64,000 bases of DNA from Arthrobacter sp. U41 (GTDB taxonomy: Bacteria > Actinomycetota > Actinomycetes > Actinomycetales > Micrococcaceae). The stretch lies in assembly GCF_001750145.1 (NCBI RefSeq), contig NZ_CP015732.1, positions 1,240,001 through 1,304,000 of the forward strand, given 5' to 3'. The position numbers and the translations under genes are program-made. A model generated the notes under the pieces. It was not told the origin of the DNA and did no database searches. It saw nothing but the letters and a program-made list of their open reading frames with translations. Numbering within the stretch: the first letter of the stretch is position 1; the number at the start of each line of letters is the position of its first letter. Shown one piece after another: positions 1 to 8,648 of the stretch.

Positions 1-603
1 GGGGACCTTGTTCAGGGCGGCGAAATTGGCGGCCTCTGCCACCGGGTCCTGGGTGGCGATCAGATTGGGGTCATAGGAGGGCTTGGACACCATGGCAATG
101 ATCGCACCGGTTTTCGGATTGGTCACCACGATCGATCCGCGCCGGCCGGCCGGAATCAGGTCGTAGGCAAGCTTCTGGATCCTCGGATCCAGCGTGAGTT
201 CCACGGAGGCGCCCTTGGGCTGGTTGCCCAGGAAAAGCTGGCCGACACGGTCCAGGAACTGCTGGTCCGAGCTGCCCGCGAGCTCCTGGTTCATCGCCTT
301 CTCCAGCCCGGTGACACCGTAGCTCCTGGAGAAATAGCCGGTGATCCCGGCGTAGGGCTCCGGCTGGGTGTAGGTGCGCTGGAACTTGCAGCTTTCTGCG
401 GCCGCTACGGACTCTGCCACCGGGGTCCCGCCGACGATGATCGCGCCGCGGTCGTTGCAGTAATTCTGCAAGAGGGTGCGCTTGTTCCAGGCATTGGCCT
501 CCAGCTCGTCCGCGCCGACCACCTGCACGTAGCTGAGGGCCCCGAAGATCAGCACAAACATCGCGATCGCGGCGATCCAGGCATTGCGGATGGCTTGGTT
601 CAC
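1..603 (-). CDS. pbpA: Penicillin-binding protein A, N-terminal part (runs off the window)
   Basis: Class B peptidoglycan transpeptidase that cross-links cell wall at the division or elongation site. Only the N-terminal ~200 residues are present; the catalytic transpeptidase domain lies beyond base 1. The reading starts VNQAIRNAWIAAIAMF, a short cytoplasmic tail and a single membrane anchor, followed by the dimerisation region (CNDRGAII, SYGVTGLEKAMNQ) and the start of the penicillin-binding fold (TLDPRIQKLA, TNPKTGAIIAMVS). The GTG start at 603 overlaps the ftsW/rodA stop by four bases (GTGA), which implies translational coupling and fixes the start. Position after ftsW/rodA in the fha-pstP cluster matches PbpA of actinobacteria, where pknA/pknB usually follow. 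Confidence 0.92.
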   Translation of the reverse strand, partial: MNQAIRNAWIAAIAMFVLIFGALSYVQVVGADELEANAWNKRTLLQNYCNDRGAIIVGGTPVAESVAAAESCKFQRTYTQPEPYAGITGYFSRSYGVTGLEKAMNQELAGSSDQQFLDRVGQLFLGNQPKGASVELTLDPRIQKLAYDLIPAGRRGSIVVTNPKTGAIIAMVSKPSYDPNLIATQDPVAEAANFAALNKVP

Positions 604-2051
604 AGCGTCACCGACTCGGTCGGGGCGTCCGGACTGTTCCGTCCAGTGCCGGGCACGGCGGCCGGCTTCGAAGGCATGGCAGGAGTTACTTTCTGTGGGT
701 CGGGTTCTCCACCCGGGGCCAGCGGTGTTGTGTCCACCGGGCCGCGGGCCGTGTGCGAGATCATCAGCAGGAGTCCGACGATGATCCAGTTGGCCAGCAG
801 CGAGGAGCCGCCCGCGGCCAGGAACGGGGTGGTGAGGCCGGTGAGCGGAATAAGCCTGGTGACGCCGCCGATGACGACAAAGCACTGCAGTGCAATCGCG
901 AAGGAGAGCCCGGTGGCCAGCAGTTTCCCAAACGCATCCCGCGTGCCGAGCGCCGCACGGAAGCCGCGGGTGAAGAGCAGAAGGTACATCAGGACGATCG
1001 CGAAGAGACCAATCAGCCCCAGTTCCTCACCGAAGGAGGCGATGATCATGTCGCTGTTGGCGAAGGGAACCAGATTGGGGCGTCCCTGGCCGAGGCCGGT
1101 TCCCACGAGGCCACCGTTGGCCATGCCAAACAGTCCTTCGACGATCTGCAGGCTGCCGCCGAAGGCCCGTCCGTAGACCTCGTCGGTGAAGGCGTTAATC
1201 CAGCCGTCAATCCGCAGGCCCACGTGGGAGAAGACCCGGGAGGCGACGAACCCGCCGGCGGCGATGAGGACGACGCCGATAATCACCCAGCTGATGCGGC
1301 TGGTGGCGACGTAGATCATCACAAGGAAGAGGCCGAAGAACAGGATTGAGGATCCCAGGTCGCGCTGGAAGATCAGCACGCCGATGCTCACGAGCCAGGC
1401 GGCGAGCATCGGACCCATGTCCTTGAACCGCGGGAATTGGAGGGGCCCGATTTTCCGGCCGGCCAGGAGGATGAGATCGCGGTTGGACGAAAGATACCCG
1501 GCAAAGAATATAGCGAGTGTGATCTTGGCGATTTCACCGGGCTGGAAGGTCATCGACCCGAATTTGATCCAGACCCGAGCGCCCAAAATTTCCCCGGCCG
1601 AGATACCGGGAACCAGTGGCAGGATCAGAAGCACTGCACTGACGGCCAGGGAGATGTAGGTGAAACGGCGGAGGATCCGGTGGTCCTTGAGGAACCAGAT
1701 CACGGCAATCGAAACAGCCATGGCCACCAGGGTCCAGCGCAGCTGGTTGTTACCGGTGTCTTCCCCCACACGGTCCAGCCGGTGGATCATGGCGAGTCCC
1801 AGACCGTTCAGGGCCACCACGAGCGGAAGCATTACCGGGTCGGCATATTTCGCCCGGATGCGAAGCACAACGTGGAATGCGAGGGCGGCGGCGGCCAGCA
1901 GGCTCGACTGGAACCAGAAGTCTGCATCGAAAGCCTTCTGCTGGTCCACGCCGACCAGGGCGTTCGCACCAATGCCGACGGCAAGAGCCAGCACCAGCAG
2001 GGCCAGTTCAACGTTCCGTCGCGGTCTGGGCGTGGGATCGATGGGTGTCAC
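600..2051 (-). CDS. FtsW/RodA/SpoVE-family peptidoglycan glycosyltransferase
   Basis: SEDS-family membrane glycosyltransferase that polymerises lipid II together with the downstream class B PBP. About 483 residues with ten or more hydrophobic segments. Family signatures are visible: PGEIAKITLAIFFA, FQRDLGSSILFFGLF, and near the C terminus GELGLIGLF-like FGEELGLIGLF and PLTGLTTPFLAAGGSSLLANW. A longer reading to 2159 exists, but the GTG at 2051 overlaps the stop of the phosphatase gene by four bases and gives the usual N terminus (VTPIDPTPRPRRN then the first membrane helix), so it is preferred. In this cluster the gene is usually called rodA in mycobacteria and ftsW in Arthrobacter annotations; sequence alone does not settle the name. 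Confidence 0.93.
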   Translation of the reverse strand: MTPIDPTPRPRRNVELALLVLALAVGIGANALVGVDQQKAFDADFWFQSSLLAAAALAFHVVLRIRAKYADPVMLPLVVALNGLGLAMIHRLDRVGEDTGNNQLRWTLVAMAVSIAVIWFLKDHRILRRFTYISLAVSAVLLILPLVPGISAGEILGARVWIKFGSMTFQPGEIAKITLAIFFAGYLSSNRDLILLAGRKIGPLQFPRFKDMGPMLAAWLVSIGVLIFQRDLGSSILFFGLFLVMIYVATSRISWVIIGVVLIAAGGFVASRVFSHVGLRIDGWINAFTDEVYGRAFGGSLQIVEGLFGMANGGLVGTGLGQGRPNLVPFANSDMIIASFGEELGLIGLFAIVLMYLLLFTRGFRAALGTRDAFGKLLATGLSFAIALQCFVVIGGVTRLIPLTGLTTPFLAAGGSSLLANWIIVGLLLMISHTARGPVDTTPLAPGGEPDPQKVTPAMPSKPAAVPGTGRNSPDAPTESVTL

Positions 2052-3694
2052 TGGCCGACCTCGCAGGTGGGCGTCGGCATCGGGGAACCGGGGATTGCGG
2101 TTGCACCCGGACTGGCCGGGGCGCCGGGGGTTGCCGGGGTCGGGGACGCGGTGATGCATTCGTCCGCGGGGGCTGTGGTGCCGGTGCGCTCAAGGTTTTT
2201 GACGATCCGCTGGGCGTCATAGAGGTCCCGGGCCGGAACGGTCTGGCGCACCCGCTGCTGGGAAAATTCGGGGAGATCGGACATCCGGATATCGGTCACC
2301 GTTTCGAGGGTGGAAAGCTGGATGGGTCCCAGACGCTGTGAGACCCCGTTAAAGATGGCGACGTGCTGGTCCTGCTCGCCGATGTAGTACCGCGTCTGGG
2401 TCCAGGCGTAGCCGAGCCACAGACCCAGCGTCAGGAGTGCGATGATGGCCGCGGCGATGGCGACGGTCACCCAGCGGCGCGGCGGGCGGGCAGCCCGATC
2501 GTCGTCGGCTTCTTCCCTCGCCTGTTCAGCTTTATGGGTCAGCACGGTAGCGGCCCGGCGGGCCAGGGTGCGCCCCGCAATGGTGGGGATGGAACCCGTT
2601 TCCGCGGCGGAGGCGGCTGCGCCGACGAGTTCGTGGGGGCGGCTGGCCAGGTCCTCACGGAGCACCTCGGCGGAAAGATGCTCGCCAAGGTGCGGATCGG
2701 TGGAGGTTACAGGCTCCCCCTTGTCGGCGGCCCCGTCGGCCGGCTGGTCAACCGCTGCACCGGCGTCGTCGGGGTCCGGCTGTTCTTCGGGAGTTTTTGC
2801 TGCACCGAAGGTGCTTCCGGCCAGCCGGGCGGCGCTTTCTGAGACAACGGCGCTCACGGTGGACGTGGAGGCGGCCGGCACAATTTCGACCGCGGCGGTC
2901 CGGACGTCGTCGGTCGTCTGTTCGGCAATTTCCAGCATCACAACCGTGACGTTGTCCGGAGCCCCCGCCTCGAGGGTGAGGTCGACCAGCAGTTCCGCGC
3001 ATTCGCGCAGGTCCGGGTTTTCCCGGACGGTGCGCTCCACCACGTGGCCGGCAACATAATTCAGACCGTCGGAACAAAGCAGCCAGCGCTCACCCGGCTC
3101 GACCTCAAGGGTCGCCAGGTCCAGTTCAGGGCTGGCATCGACGTCACCGAGGACCCGCATGAGGACGTTCTTGTGCGGATGGGTTTCCGCCTCTTCGGGG
3201 CGGAGCCGGCCTTCATCGATCAGGCGCTGCACGAACGTGTGGTCCACGCTGACCTGTTCGAATTTGCCGTTCCGGAGCCGGTAGGCGCGGGAGTCGCCAA
3301 TGTGGGCGAAGTGCAGCTTGCCCTCGGCCAGCAGGAGGGCCGTGACCGTGGTGCCCATGCCGGCCAGCTTGGGGTTCATGTGGACAAGTTCGGAGAGCAG
3401 CGAATTGGCGGTCTGGATCTCGTCGGCCAGGACGGTGCCGGCGTCGCCCTCGTAGTCGTCCTTGTCCAGATGGATCATGTCCAGCACGGTGGCGGCCGAG
3501 GCGACATCGCCGCCGGCGTGGCCGCCCATACCGTCGGCGACGACGGCGAGGTGGCGGCCAACGTACGCGGAGTCGTCGTTCTTGGCGCGCACACGGCCGA
3601 CGTCAGAACGCGCGGCATAGCGCATGATGAGCGGCCGCAGCGGGGCAGGTGTTTTGCCTTCGGCCCTGTCTGCGGGACGATCCGGGGCAGCCAC
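2048..3694 (-). CDS. pstP: PP2C-type serine/threonine protein phosphatase PstP
   Basis: Membrane-anchored PPM/PP2C phosphatase that reverses PknA/PknB signalling on division and FHA proteins. Residues ~25-260 form the PP2C domain with metal-binding motifs VVADGMGGHAGGD, GDSRAYRL, LLCSDGLNYV and APDNVTVV. A long Asp/Glu/Ala-rich linker follows, then one membrane helix (around residues 408-430, VTVAIAAAIIALLTLG) and an extracytoplasmic tail rich in Pro/Ala/Thr. The start at 3694 is GTG, two bases after the fhaB stop; an internal ATG (MRYAARSD) is a possible alternative start. At 548 residues it is in the size range of actinobacterial PstP. Confidence 0.93.
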   Translation of the reverse strand: MAAPDRPADRAEGKTPAPLRPLIMRYAARSDVGRVRAKNDDSAYVGRHLAVVADGMGGHAGGDVASAATVLDMIHLDKDDYEGDAGTVLADEIQTANSLLSELVHMNPKLAGMGTTVTALLLAEGKLHFAHIGDSRAYRLRNGKFEQVSVDHTFVQRLIDEGRLRPEEAETHPHKNVLMRVLGDVDASPELDLATLEVEPGERWLLCSDGLNYVAGHVVERTVRENPDLRECAELLVDLTLEAGAPDNVTVVMLEIAEQTTDDVRTAAVEIVPAASTSTVSAVVSESAARLAGSTFGAAKTPEEQPDPDDAGAAVDQPADGAADKGEPVTSTDPHLGEHLSAEVLREDLASRPHELVGAAASAAETGSIPTIAGRTLARRAATVLTHKAEQAREEADDDRAARPPRRWVTVAIAAAIIALLTLGLWLGYAWTQTRYYIGEQDQHVAIFNGVSQRLGPIQLSTLETVTDIRMSDLPEFSQQRVRQTVPARDLYDAQRIVKNLERTGTTAPADECITASPTPATPGAPASPGATAIPGSPMPTPTCEVGQ

Positions 3695-3696
3695 GG

Positions 3697-4176
3697 CTAC
3701 GGCCTCAATTCGATGACCGTCTTGCCGATTCTCACGGGGACACCGAGCTCAACGGGCAGTGCCCTGGTGAGCTGCTGATCGGCCAGATAGGTGCCGTTGG
3801 TCGAGCCCAGATCCTCGATGAACCAGCGGCTGCCCTGCGGGAACAGGCGGGCATGGCGGCCCGAGGCGTAGTCGTCCTCCAGCACCAGGGTGGCCTCCTG
3901 CGCGCGGCCGAGCAGGATGGGGCTCGCCGCCAGCGGGATGGTTGTGCCCTTGAGTGGACCTTCGGTCACGACCAGCTGTCGGGGCTGCTGCTTGACCGGG
4001 GCGGGCGGCTCGGCCAGCGCCGGGTTCTTGCGCACCTGCCGCGCGGTCGGGGCGCCCGCTGCCGCCTTGCTGCCGATCATGAGGTCGCGGCGCATGGCGG
4101 CCACGATGCTGAAGATCAGCACCCACAGGAGCAGGAGGAAACCGAAACGCAGGGCGGTGATGGTCAGTTCGCTCAC
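3697..4176 (-). CDS. fhaB: FHA-domain membrane protein FhaB (FipA-like)
   Basis: Small phosphothreonine-binding protein of the division machinery. Residues 1-30 hold one hydrophobic anchor (FGFLLLLWVLIFSIVAAM) and the C-terminal ~90 residues an FHA domain with ILLGRAQEA, a GRHARL variant of the usual SRRH phosphopeptide loop, and DLGSTNGTYL. In mycobacteria the homologue is phosphorylated by PknA/PknB and binds FtsZ/FtsQ. Its ATG overlaps the fhaA stop by four bases, so the two are co-translated. At 159 residues it matches the family. Confidence 0.93.
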   Translation of the reverse strand: MSELTITALRFGFLLLLWVLIFSIVAAMRRDLMIGSKAAAGAPTARQVRKNPALAEPPAPVKQQPRQLVVTEGPLKGTTIPLAASPILLGRAQEATLVLEDDYASGRHARLFPQGSRWFIEDLGSTNGTYLADQQLTRALPVELGVPVRIGKTVIELRP

Positions 4177-4919
4177 TGGCGGCCCCCTGGGTTGGCGGGC
4201 AAAAGGCGGAAGATGATTTTGGTCCGTCCCATAGTGATGGTGGAGCCGTCGGTGAGTTCCGTGGATCCCGCGACCTTGTGGCCGTTGACGTAACTGCCGT
4301 TTGTGGAGCCCAGATCCACGGCCTGGGCGGTGCCCGGGCCCGTGCGGATTTCCAGGTGGCGGCGGGATACGCCGGTGTCATCAATCGGGATGTCCGCATC
4401 GGATGAGCGTCCGAGGACGATCGATGGTGCGTTCAGGGAGTAGCGCTGCCCATCGATATCCAGGACGGGCTGCATCCGGGAGGGCTGGCGCGTCGGCGCG
4501 GGAGGCATCCCGGCATGTGCCGCCGGCGCGGGTGCGGAGGGGGACGAGACCTTTTCGGTCCGGGATTTGATTTCGAAGTCCCCGGCGCGGCGTTCCCCGT
4601 CACGGCGGAAGCTGATCCGGACGGGACCCTGGAGCGTGTAGCCCTGGCTCCGCACGTGGTTGATGACGACGTCGCACAGTTCTTCGGCGAGCGGGGTGCC
4701 CCACTCCTGGGCCCGCTGGAAGTCGTCATCACTGAGGAGGACGTCAAAGACGTTGGGGGCAAGGGTGCGTCCTGCGGCGATGGTGATCGCCTTGTTATCC
4801 ACCTCGCGGCGGAGGTGGCTGGCGATCTCGACCGGCTCAACCCGGGCGCGAGAACCGGTGGAGAAGACTCCGCGGACGGCCTTTTCGATGCCGCGCTCGA
4901 CTTTGTCCAGCAATCCCAT
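4173..4919 (-). CDS. fhaA: FhaA: DUF3662 plus FHA-domain protein
   Basis: Cytoplasmic phosphothreonine-reader associated with cell-wall synthesis (binds the MviN pseudokinase in mycobacteria). Residues 1-125 are the DUF3662 domain, starting MGLLDKVERGIEKAVRGVF; a Pro-rich linker follows, and the C terminus is a canonical FHA domain with VLGRSSDADI, VSRRHLEIR and DLGSTNGSYVNG. It is the first gene of the minus-strand cluster; the ATG at 4919 is preceded by GGAGAAGGACC on the coding strand, a good ribosome-binding site. At 248 residues it is shorter than mycobacterial FhaA, because the linker is short. Confidence 0.94.
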   Translation of the reverse strand: MGLLDKVERGIEKAVRGVFSTGSRARVEPVEIASHLRREVDNKAITIAAGRTLAPNVFDVLLSDDDFQRAQEWGTPLAEELCDVVINHVRSQGYTLQGPVRISFRRDGERRAGDFEIKSRTEKVSSPSAPAPAAHAGMPPAPTRQPSRMQPVLDIDGQRYSLNAPSIVLGRSSDADIPIDDTGVSRRHLEIRTGPGTAQAVDLGSTNGSYVNGHKVAGSTELTDGSTITMGRTKIIFRLLPANPGGRQ

Positions 4920-5248
4920 GGTCCTTCTCCTTTCGTGACGGCTGCAGGACAGCGTTCGTTCCGGAACTCGGTTTCCAAATCTGCGGGTCCCCGCCGCTGA
5001 CGGGCACTCCTACATCAGATACTACTGGGCCAGTCTGGGAATGGCCTTAATGCGCGTCGGCACACCATGCCGGGAAACTGCGTCTGACCGGCCCTGACGT
5101 GCGCTGGCACTGTCCCGTCCGGGCTGGTGTTCCGTCGCTCCGGGTGGCCGATTGGTGTTTTGCCGCAGTTGTCCGTTATGCTTGATCTCGCTGCTTTTAC
5201 GAGGTTGGCGGCCCGGATTCCGAGCCACAATTGAGTGGAAGAAGTTGC

Positions 5249-5331
5249 GCGCGAGTGGCGGAACGGCAGACGCGCTGGCTTCAGGTGCCAGTGTCCGAAA
5301 GGGCGTGGGGGTTCAAATCCCCCCTCGCGCA
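5249..5331 (+). tRNA. tRNA-Leu (anticodon CAG)
   Basis: The 83-nt class II cloverleaf has acceptor GCGCGAG pairing with CTCGCGC and a D-arm GGCGGAACGGCAGACGC. The anticodon arm CTGGC/GCCAG has loop TTCAGGT, giving anticodon CAG. A long variable arm follows, then a T-arm GGGGG-TTCAAAT-CCCCC and discriminator A. CCA is not encoded. The long variable arm and discriminator A fit leucine. Confidence 0.96.
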
Positions 5332-5340
5332 CGCAATGTA

Positions 5341-5376
5341 AAGAACCCCGGTCTAAGGACCGGGGTTCTTTTTTCT
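5341..5376 (+). terminator. Rho-independent terminator of tRNA-Leu
   Basis: AAGAACCCCGGTC, loop TAAG, GACCGGGGTTCTT, then a T run. The 13-bp perfect stem with U tract begins nine bases after the tRNA. Confidence 0.93.
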
Positions 5377-5416
5377 TAAGACGGCCCGCGCCGCCAGCCC
5401 GGGGGAGCCGGCAAGC

Positions 5417-6103
5417 CTACGCCCGAAGCGCCCCGAAGCGCGCGATCATCGCCTCAAGCCCCAGGTTAAAGGCGACGTCGGCCGGCTTATCATAGCCTTC
5501 CAGGTCCTGCTGCTTGACTGCGGCGGTGAAGTTTGGCGTGGACTCGGCCATGCTTCCGGAGTCAAAGATGTCCGCGGGGGCCGTGACGTCGTACGCGGAG
5601 CCGAAAATGAAGGACTCCAGGGCCACGATCGCCGAAACTATCCGTTGCTGCGGGAAACCCGCGCGGCTGAATCCGGCGCTGACGGCCTCATACATGGCCA
5701 GCGTCTTCGGCGCGTCGGTCACCGGGAGCACGGCGATCACCGGGATCAGCGGCGTGTGTTTGGAGAATACGTCGCGGTAGCTCCAGGCCCAACTGCGCAC
5801 GGCCTGGTCCCACGGTTCGGCGTCGAAGGCAGACACCTCAACGAAGGACGTGAGGTGGTCCTGGACCAGGACCAGTACGTCCCGTTTGGACGAGACATGG
5901 TTGTACAGGGCCGACGGCGCCACATTCAGCGTCCGCGCCAGGGCCGCCATGGTGAACCCGTCATAGCCGCTCTTTCCGATCAGCTGCAGCGCGGCCGCCG
6001 TAATGCCGTCCTGGTCGAGGACGGCGGCAGCAGGCCTGCCCACCCGGCGGCGCGGTGTCGCGTCCGGGTGTGGATCTGCTGGGGCGCTGGTTGATGCCGA
6101 CAT
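5417..6103 (-). CDS. TetR/AcrR-family repressor of the putrescine oxidase unit
   Basis: One-component regulator of 228 residues. After an Arg/Pro-rich leader (TPRRRVGRPAA), residues ~30-80 form the TetR helix-turn-helix (ALARTLNVAPSALYNHVSSKRDVL); the rest is a ligand-binding domain of the TetR_C_1 type. The start at 6103 is chosen because GGAAGG precedes it; an upstream reading to 6160 has no better site. It is divergent from the amine oxidase gene, with a perfect 19-bp palindrome between them, so it probably represses itself and the oxidase operon and may sense an amine or aldehyde; the ligand is inference. Confidence 0.85.
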   Translation of the reverse strand: MSASTSAPADPHPDATPRRRVGRPAAAVLDQDGITAAALQLIGKSGYDGFTMAALARTLNVAPSALYNHVSSKRDVLVLVQDHLTSFVEVSAFDAEPWDQAVRSWAWSYRDVFSKHTPLIPVIAVLPVTDAPKTLAMYEAVSAGFSRAGFPQQRIVSAIVALESFIFGSAYDVTAPADIFDSGSMAESTPNFTAAVKQQDLEGYDKPADVAFNLGLEAMIARFGALRA

Positions 6104-6214
6104 TTCTGGCCTTCCTGCTGTCGGGGGTGCTCCCATTCTGCCCCGTTTTTCCCGGCGCAAATTCCTGGACGGAAGGTCTTCCCTGCCGCATCCAAAGGGT
6201 CTATAGTCGAGTCG

Positions 6215-6233
6215 AAATGAATGGCATTCATTT
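6215..6233. promoter_or_regulatory. Palindromic operator between tetR and puo
   Basis: AAATGAATGGCATTCATTT is a perfect palindrome of 9-base arms around one central G. It lies 39 bp before the oxidase start and 112 bp from the regulator start in the divergent promoter region. Length and symmetry suit a TetR dimer; binding is inferred, not shown. Confidence 0.75.
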
Positions 6234-6271
6234 AGTGGTCCGCCTCACTTTCGGGCCACAGAGAGGACATC

Positions 6272-7684
6272 ATGCTGGAACTTGACCGCGACGTCGTCAT
6301 CGTCGGAGCAGGCCCCGCCGGGCTGACTGCAGCCCGGGAACTGAAGAAGGCGGGCCTGAGCGTTGCCGTCCTGGAGGCACGCGACCGTGTCGGCGGCCGC
6401 ACCTGGACGGACGTAATTGACGGCGCCATGCTGGAAATCGGCGGCCAGTGGGTCTCCCCGGACCAGACCGAACTGCTGGCGCTCCTCGACGAGCTTGGCC
6501 TGAAGACCTACTCCCGTTACCGCGAAGGCGAGTCCGTCTACATCGGCTCCCACGGCCAGCGGACCCTATATACGGGCGATACCTTCCCGGTCAGCGAAAC
6601 CACCGCCGCGGAAATGGACAAGCTCACCGCCCTGCTGGACTCGCTCGCCGCCGAGATCGGCCCCACCGAGCCGTGGGCCCACCCGAAGGCCCGGGAGCTG
6701 GACACCATTTCCTTCCACCACTGGCTGCGGGCAAATTCCTCGGACGAGGAGGCCTGCAACAACATTGGCCTCTTCATTGCCGGCGGCATGCTGACCAAAC
6801 CGGCCCATGCATTCTCCGCCCTGCAGGCAGTGCTGATGGCTGCCTCCGCCGGATCCTTCACCCACCTCACCGACGAGGACTTCATCCTGGACAAACGGGT
6901 CGTCGGCGGAATGCAGCAGGTCTCCGTGCTGCTCGCCGCGGAACTGGGTGACGACGTCGTGCTGGACAGCCCGGTGCGAACCATCAACTGGGCGCCATCC
7001 TCCGCAGGAGAAACCGAAGAAAACACGGCAGGACAGCGGGTGACCGCTATCTCGGAACGCGCCACCGTGACGGCGCGCTTCGTGATCATGGCGGTGCCGC
7101 CGAACCTCTACTCGAGGGTGTCGTTCAACCCGCCACTGCCGCGCCGCCAGCACCAGATGCACCAGCACCAGTCCCTGGGTCTGGTCATCAAGGTGCACGC
7201 CGTCTACAGCACCCCTTTCTGGCGCGAGGACGGCCTCTCCGGAACCTGTTTCGGCGCCGGCGCCCTGGTCCAGGAGGTCTACGACAACACCAACCACGAA
7301 GACCCCCGCGGCACCCTGGTCGGCTTCGTCTCGGATGAGAAGGCCGATGCCGTGTTCGAGCTCAGCGCCGAGGAACGCCGCCGCGCCATCCTCGAATCGA
7401 TCGCCGGATTCCTGGGGGACAAGGCCCTCGACCCGGAGGTCTACTACGAGTCGGATTGGGGCTCTGAGGAGTGGACCCGCGGAGCCTATGCCTCCAGCTA
7501 CGACCTCGGCGGACTCCACCGTTACGGCAAGGACCAGCACGCGCCGGTCGGCCCGATCTACTGGTCCTCCTCTGACCTCGCCGCCGAGGGCTACCAGCAC
7601 GTTGACGGCGCCATTCGGATGGGACTCCACACGGCGGCCCGGATCGTCGCAGCGGCCGACCGCGCCCCCGTCGCCGCCAACTAA
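6272..7684 (+). CDS. puo: FAD-dependent putrescine oxidase (flavin monoamine oxidase family)
   Basis: Oxidises putrescine to 4-aminobutanal with release of ammonia and hydrogen peroxide; cytoplasmic. N-terminal dinucleotide-binding motif VIVGAGPAGLTAARELKKAG and the GG-doublet VLEARDRVGGRTW, then the substrate region; the C terminus has the FAD-contacting block around AAEGYQHVDGAIRMG. Long stretches (MLEIGGQWVSPDQT, GLFIAGGMLTKPAH, RRQHQMHQHQSLGLVIKVH) read as recalled for Rhodococcus putrescine oxidase, so the substrate call is stronger than for a generic amine oxidase. At 470 residues it is full length. It is followed by a Usp and an APC permease gene, consistent with uptake and degradation of putrescine. 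Confidence 0.88.
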   Translation: MLELDRDVVIVGAGPAGLTAARELKKAGLSVAVLEARDRVGGRTWTDVIDGAMLEIGGQWVSPDQTELLALLDELGLKTYSRYREGESVYIGSHGQRTLYTGDTFPVSETTAAEMDKLTALLDSLAAEIGPTEPWAHPKARELDTISFHHWLRANSSDEEACNNIGLFIAGGMLTKPAHAFSALQAVLMAASAGSFTHLTDEDFILDKRVVGGMQQVSVLLAAELGDDVVLDSPVRTINWAPSSAGETEENTAGQRVTAISERATVTARFVIMAVPPNLYSRVSFNPPLPRRQHQMHQHQSLGLVIKVHAVYSTPFWREDGLSGTCFGAGALVQEVYDNTNHEDPRGTLVGFVSDEKADAVFELSAEERRRAILESIAGFLGDKALDPEVYYESDWGSEEWTRGAYASSYDLGGLHRYGKDQHAPVGPIYWSSSDLAAEGYQHVDGAIRMGLHTAARIVAAADRAPVAAN

Positions 7685-7733
7685 TCCAGTGCTTCAACCC
7701 AGCCCGTCCAACAGTTCAGAGAGGAACTGCCAG

Positions 7734-8648
7734 ATGCGTTACGTAGTGGGATATTCAGCCAATGCCAGAGGCCGCGATGCGGTTAATCTGGCCGTAGCGC
7801 TGGCCCGCGGCCGCGGGGCCAGCCTGGACCTTGTGCAGGTGGTGCCCGAAGTCCAGCAGTTCGGGGCCGCCCATGCCCCCCAGGCCGGGTTCGAGAACCT
7901 CCTGAACGAGCAGGCGCGCCAGTGGCTCGACGAGGCCCTCGCCCTCGTCCCGGCCGACGTCCCGGCGCAGGGGCACATCCGCACCGGTGACTCCGACGCC
8001 CAGGCGCTGATCGAGGCGGCTGAGGAGCTCGGGGCCGACATTCTCGTCATCGGGGCCACCAGCTCGGGGCTGTTCAAGCGGTTCAGCATCGGTTCGGTAG
8101 CCAGCGCGCTGCTCCACGCATCGACCGTCCCGGTGGCTCTGGCACCCCACGGCTACCACCGCAAGGATGCCCTGACCCGGATCAGTTGCGGCCTCGGCAC
8201 CCGGGCGGGAGCGGAGCAGCTGCTCGACTCCGCCCTGGGCATGGCGGCGAACCGGAAGGTCCCGTTGCGGGTGGTGTCACTGCTGGCCCTCGACGGCGGC
8301 GATTCGGCCGCGGCTGCTGAAGCCGCCCGGGAGTGCGCGGAGCAGACAGTCGCGGCGGGTGCGCCGGTCGATCCGGACGGCGTCCAGCCGGCGGCGAAGA
8401 CGGAGGTCGTCGTCGCGCAGGGCCGGAGCATCGAAGAGGCCGTGGACGGCCTCGACTGGGAAGACGGTGAGGTGCTGGTGATCGGCTCGAGCCGGCTGGC
8501 CCAGGCCCGCTCCATCTTCCTGGGCAGCACCGCCAACCGGATCCTCCGCGCGTTGCCGGTGCCCATGCTCGTGGTGCCCAGCGGCTACGAACTCAAGCAC
8601 CAGAACCAGTCAACCCCGAATGACACCTCCCGAGAGGCACACCAATGA
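7734..8648 (+). CDS. Tandem universal stress protein
   Basis: 304-residue cytoplasmic protein with two Usp domains, roughly residues 1-143 and 147-296. Each ends with the nucleotide-binding type motif: GATSSGLFKRFSIGS then VPVALAP in the first, GSSRLAQARSIFLGS then VPMLVVP in the second. Start ATG at 7734 has GAGGAA nine bases upstream; a longer open frame upstream overlaps puo and is rejected. The stop overlaps the permease start (ATGA). Usp genes are often coupled to transporters; a direct role in putrescine uptake is only inferred. Confidence 0.9.
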   Translation: MRYVVGYSANARGRDAVNLAVALARGRGASLDLVQVVPEVQQFGAAHAPQAGFENLLNEQARQWLDEALALVPADVPAQGHIRTGDSDAQALIEAAEELGADILVIGATSSGLFKRFSIGSVASALLHASTVPVALAPHGYHRKDALTRISCGLGTRAGAEQLLDSALGMAANRKVPLRVVSLLALDGGDSAAAAEAARECAEQTVAAGAPVDPDGVQPAAKTEVVVAQGRSIEEAVDGLDWEDGEVLVIGSSRLAQARSIFLGSTANRILRALPVPMLVVPSGYELKHQNQSTPNDTSREAHQ

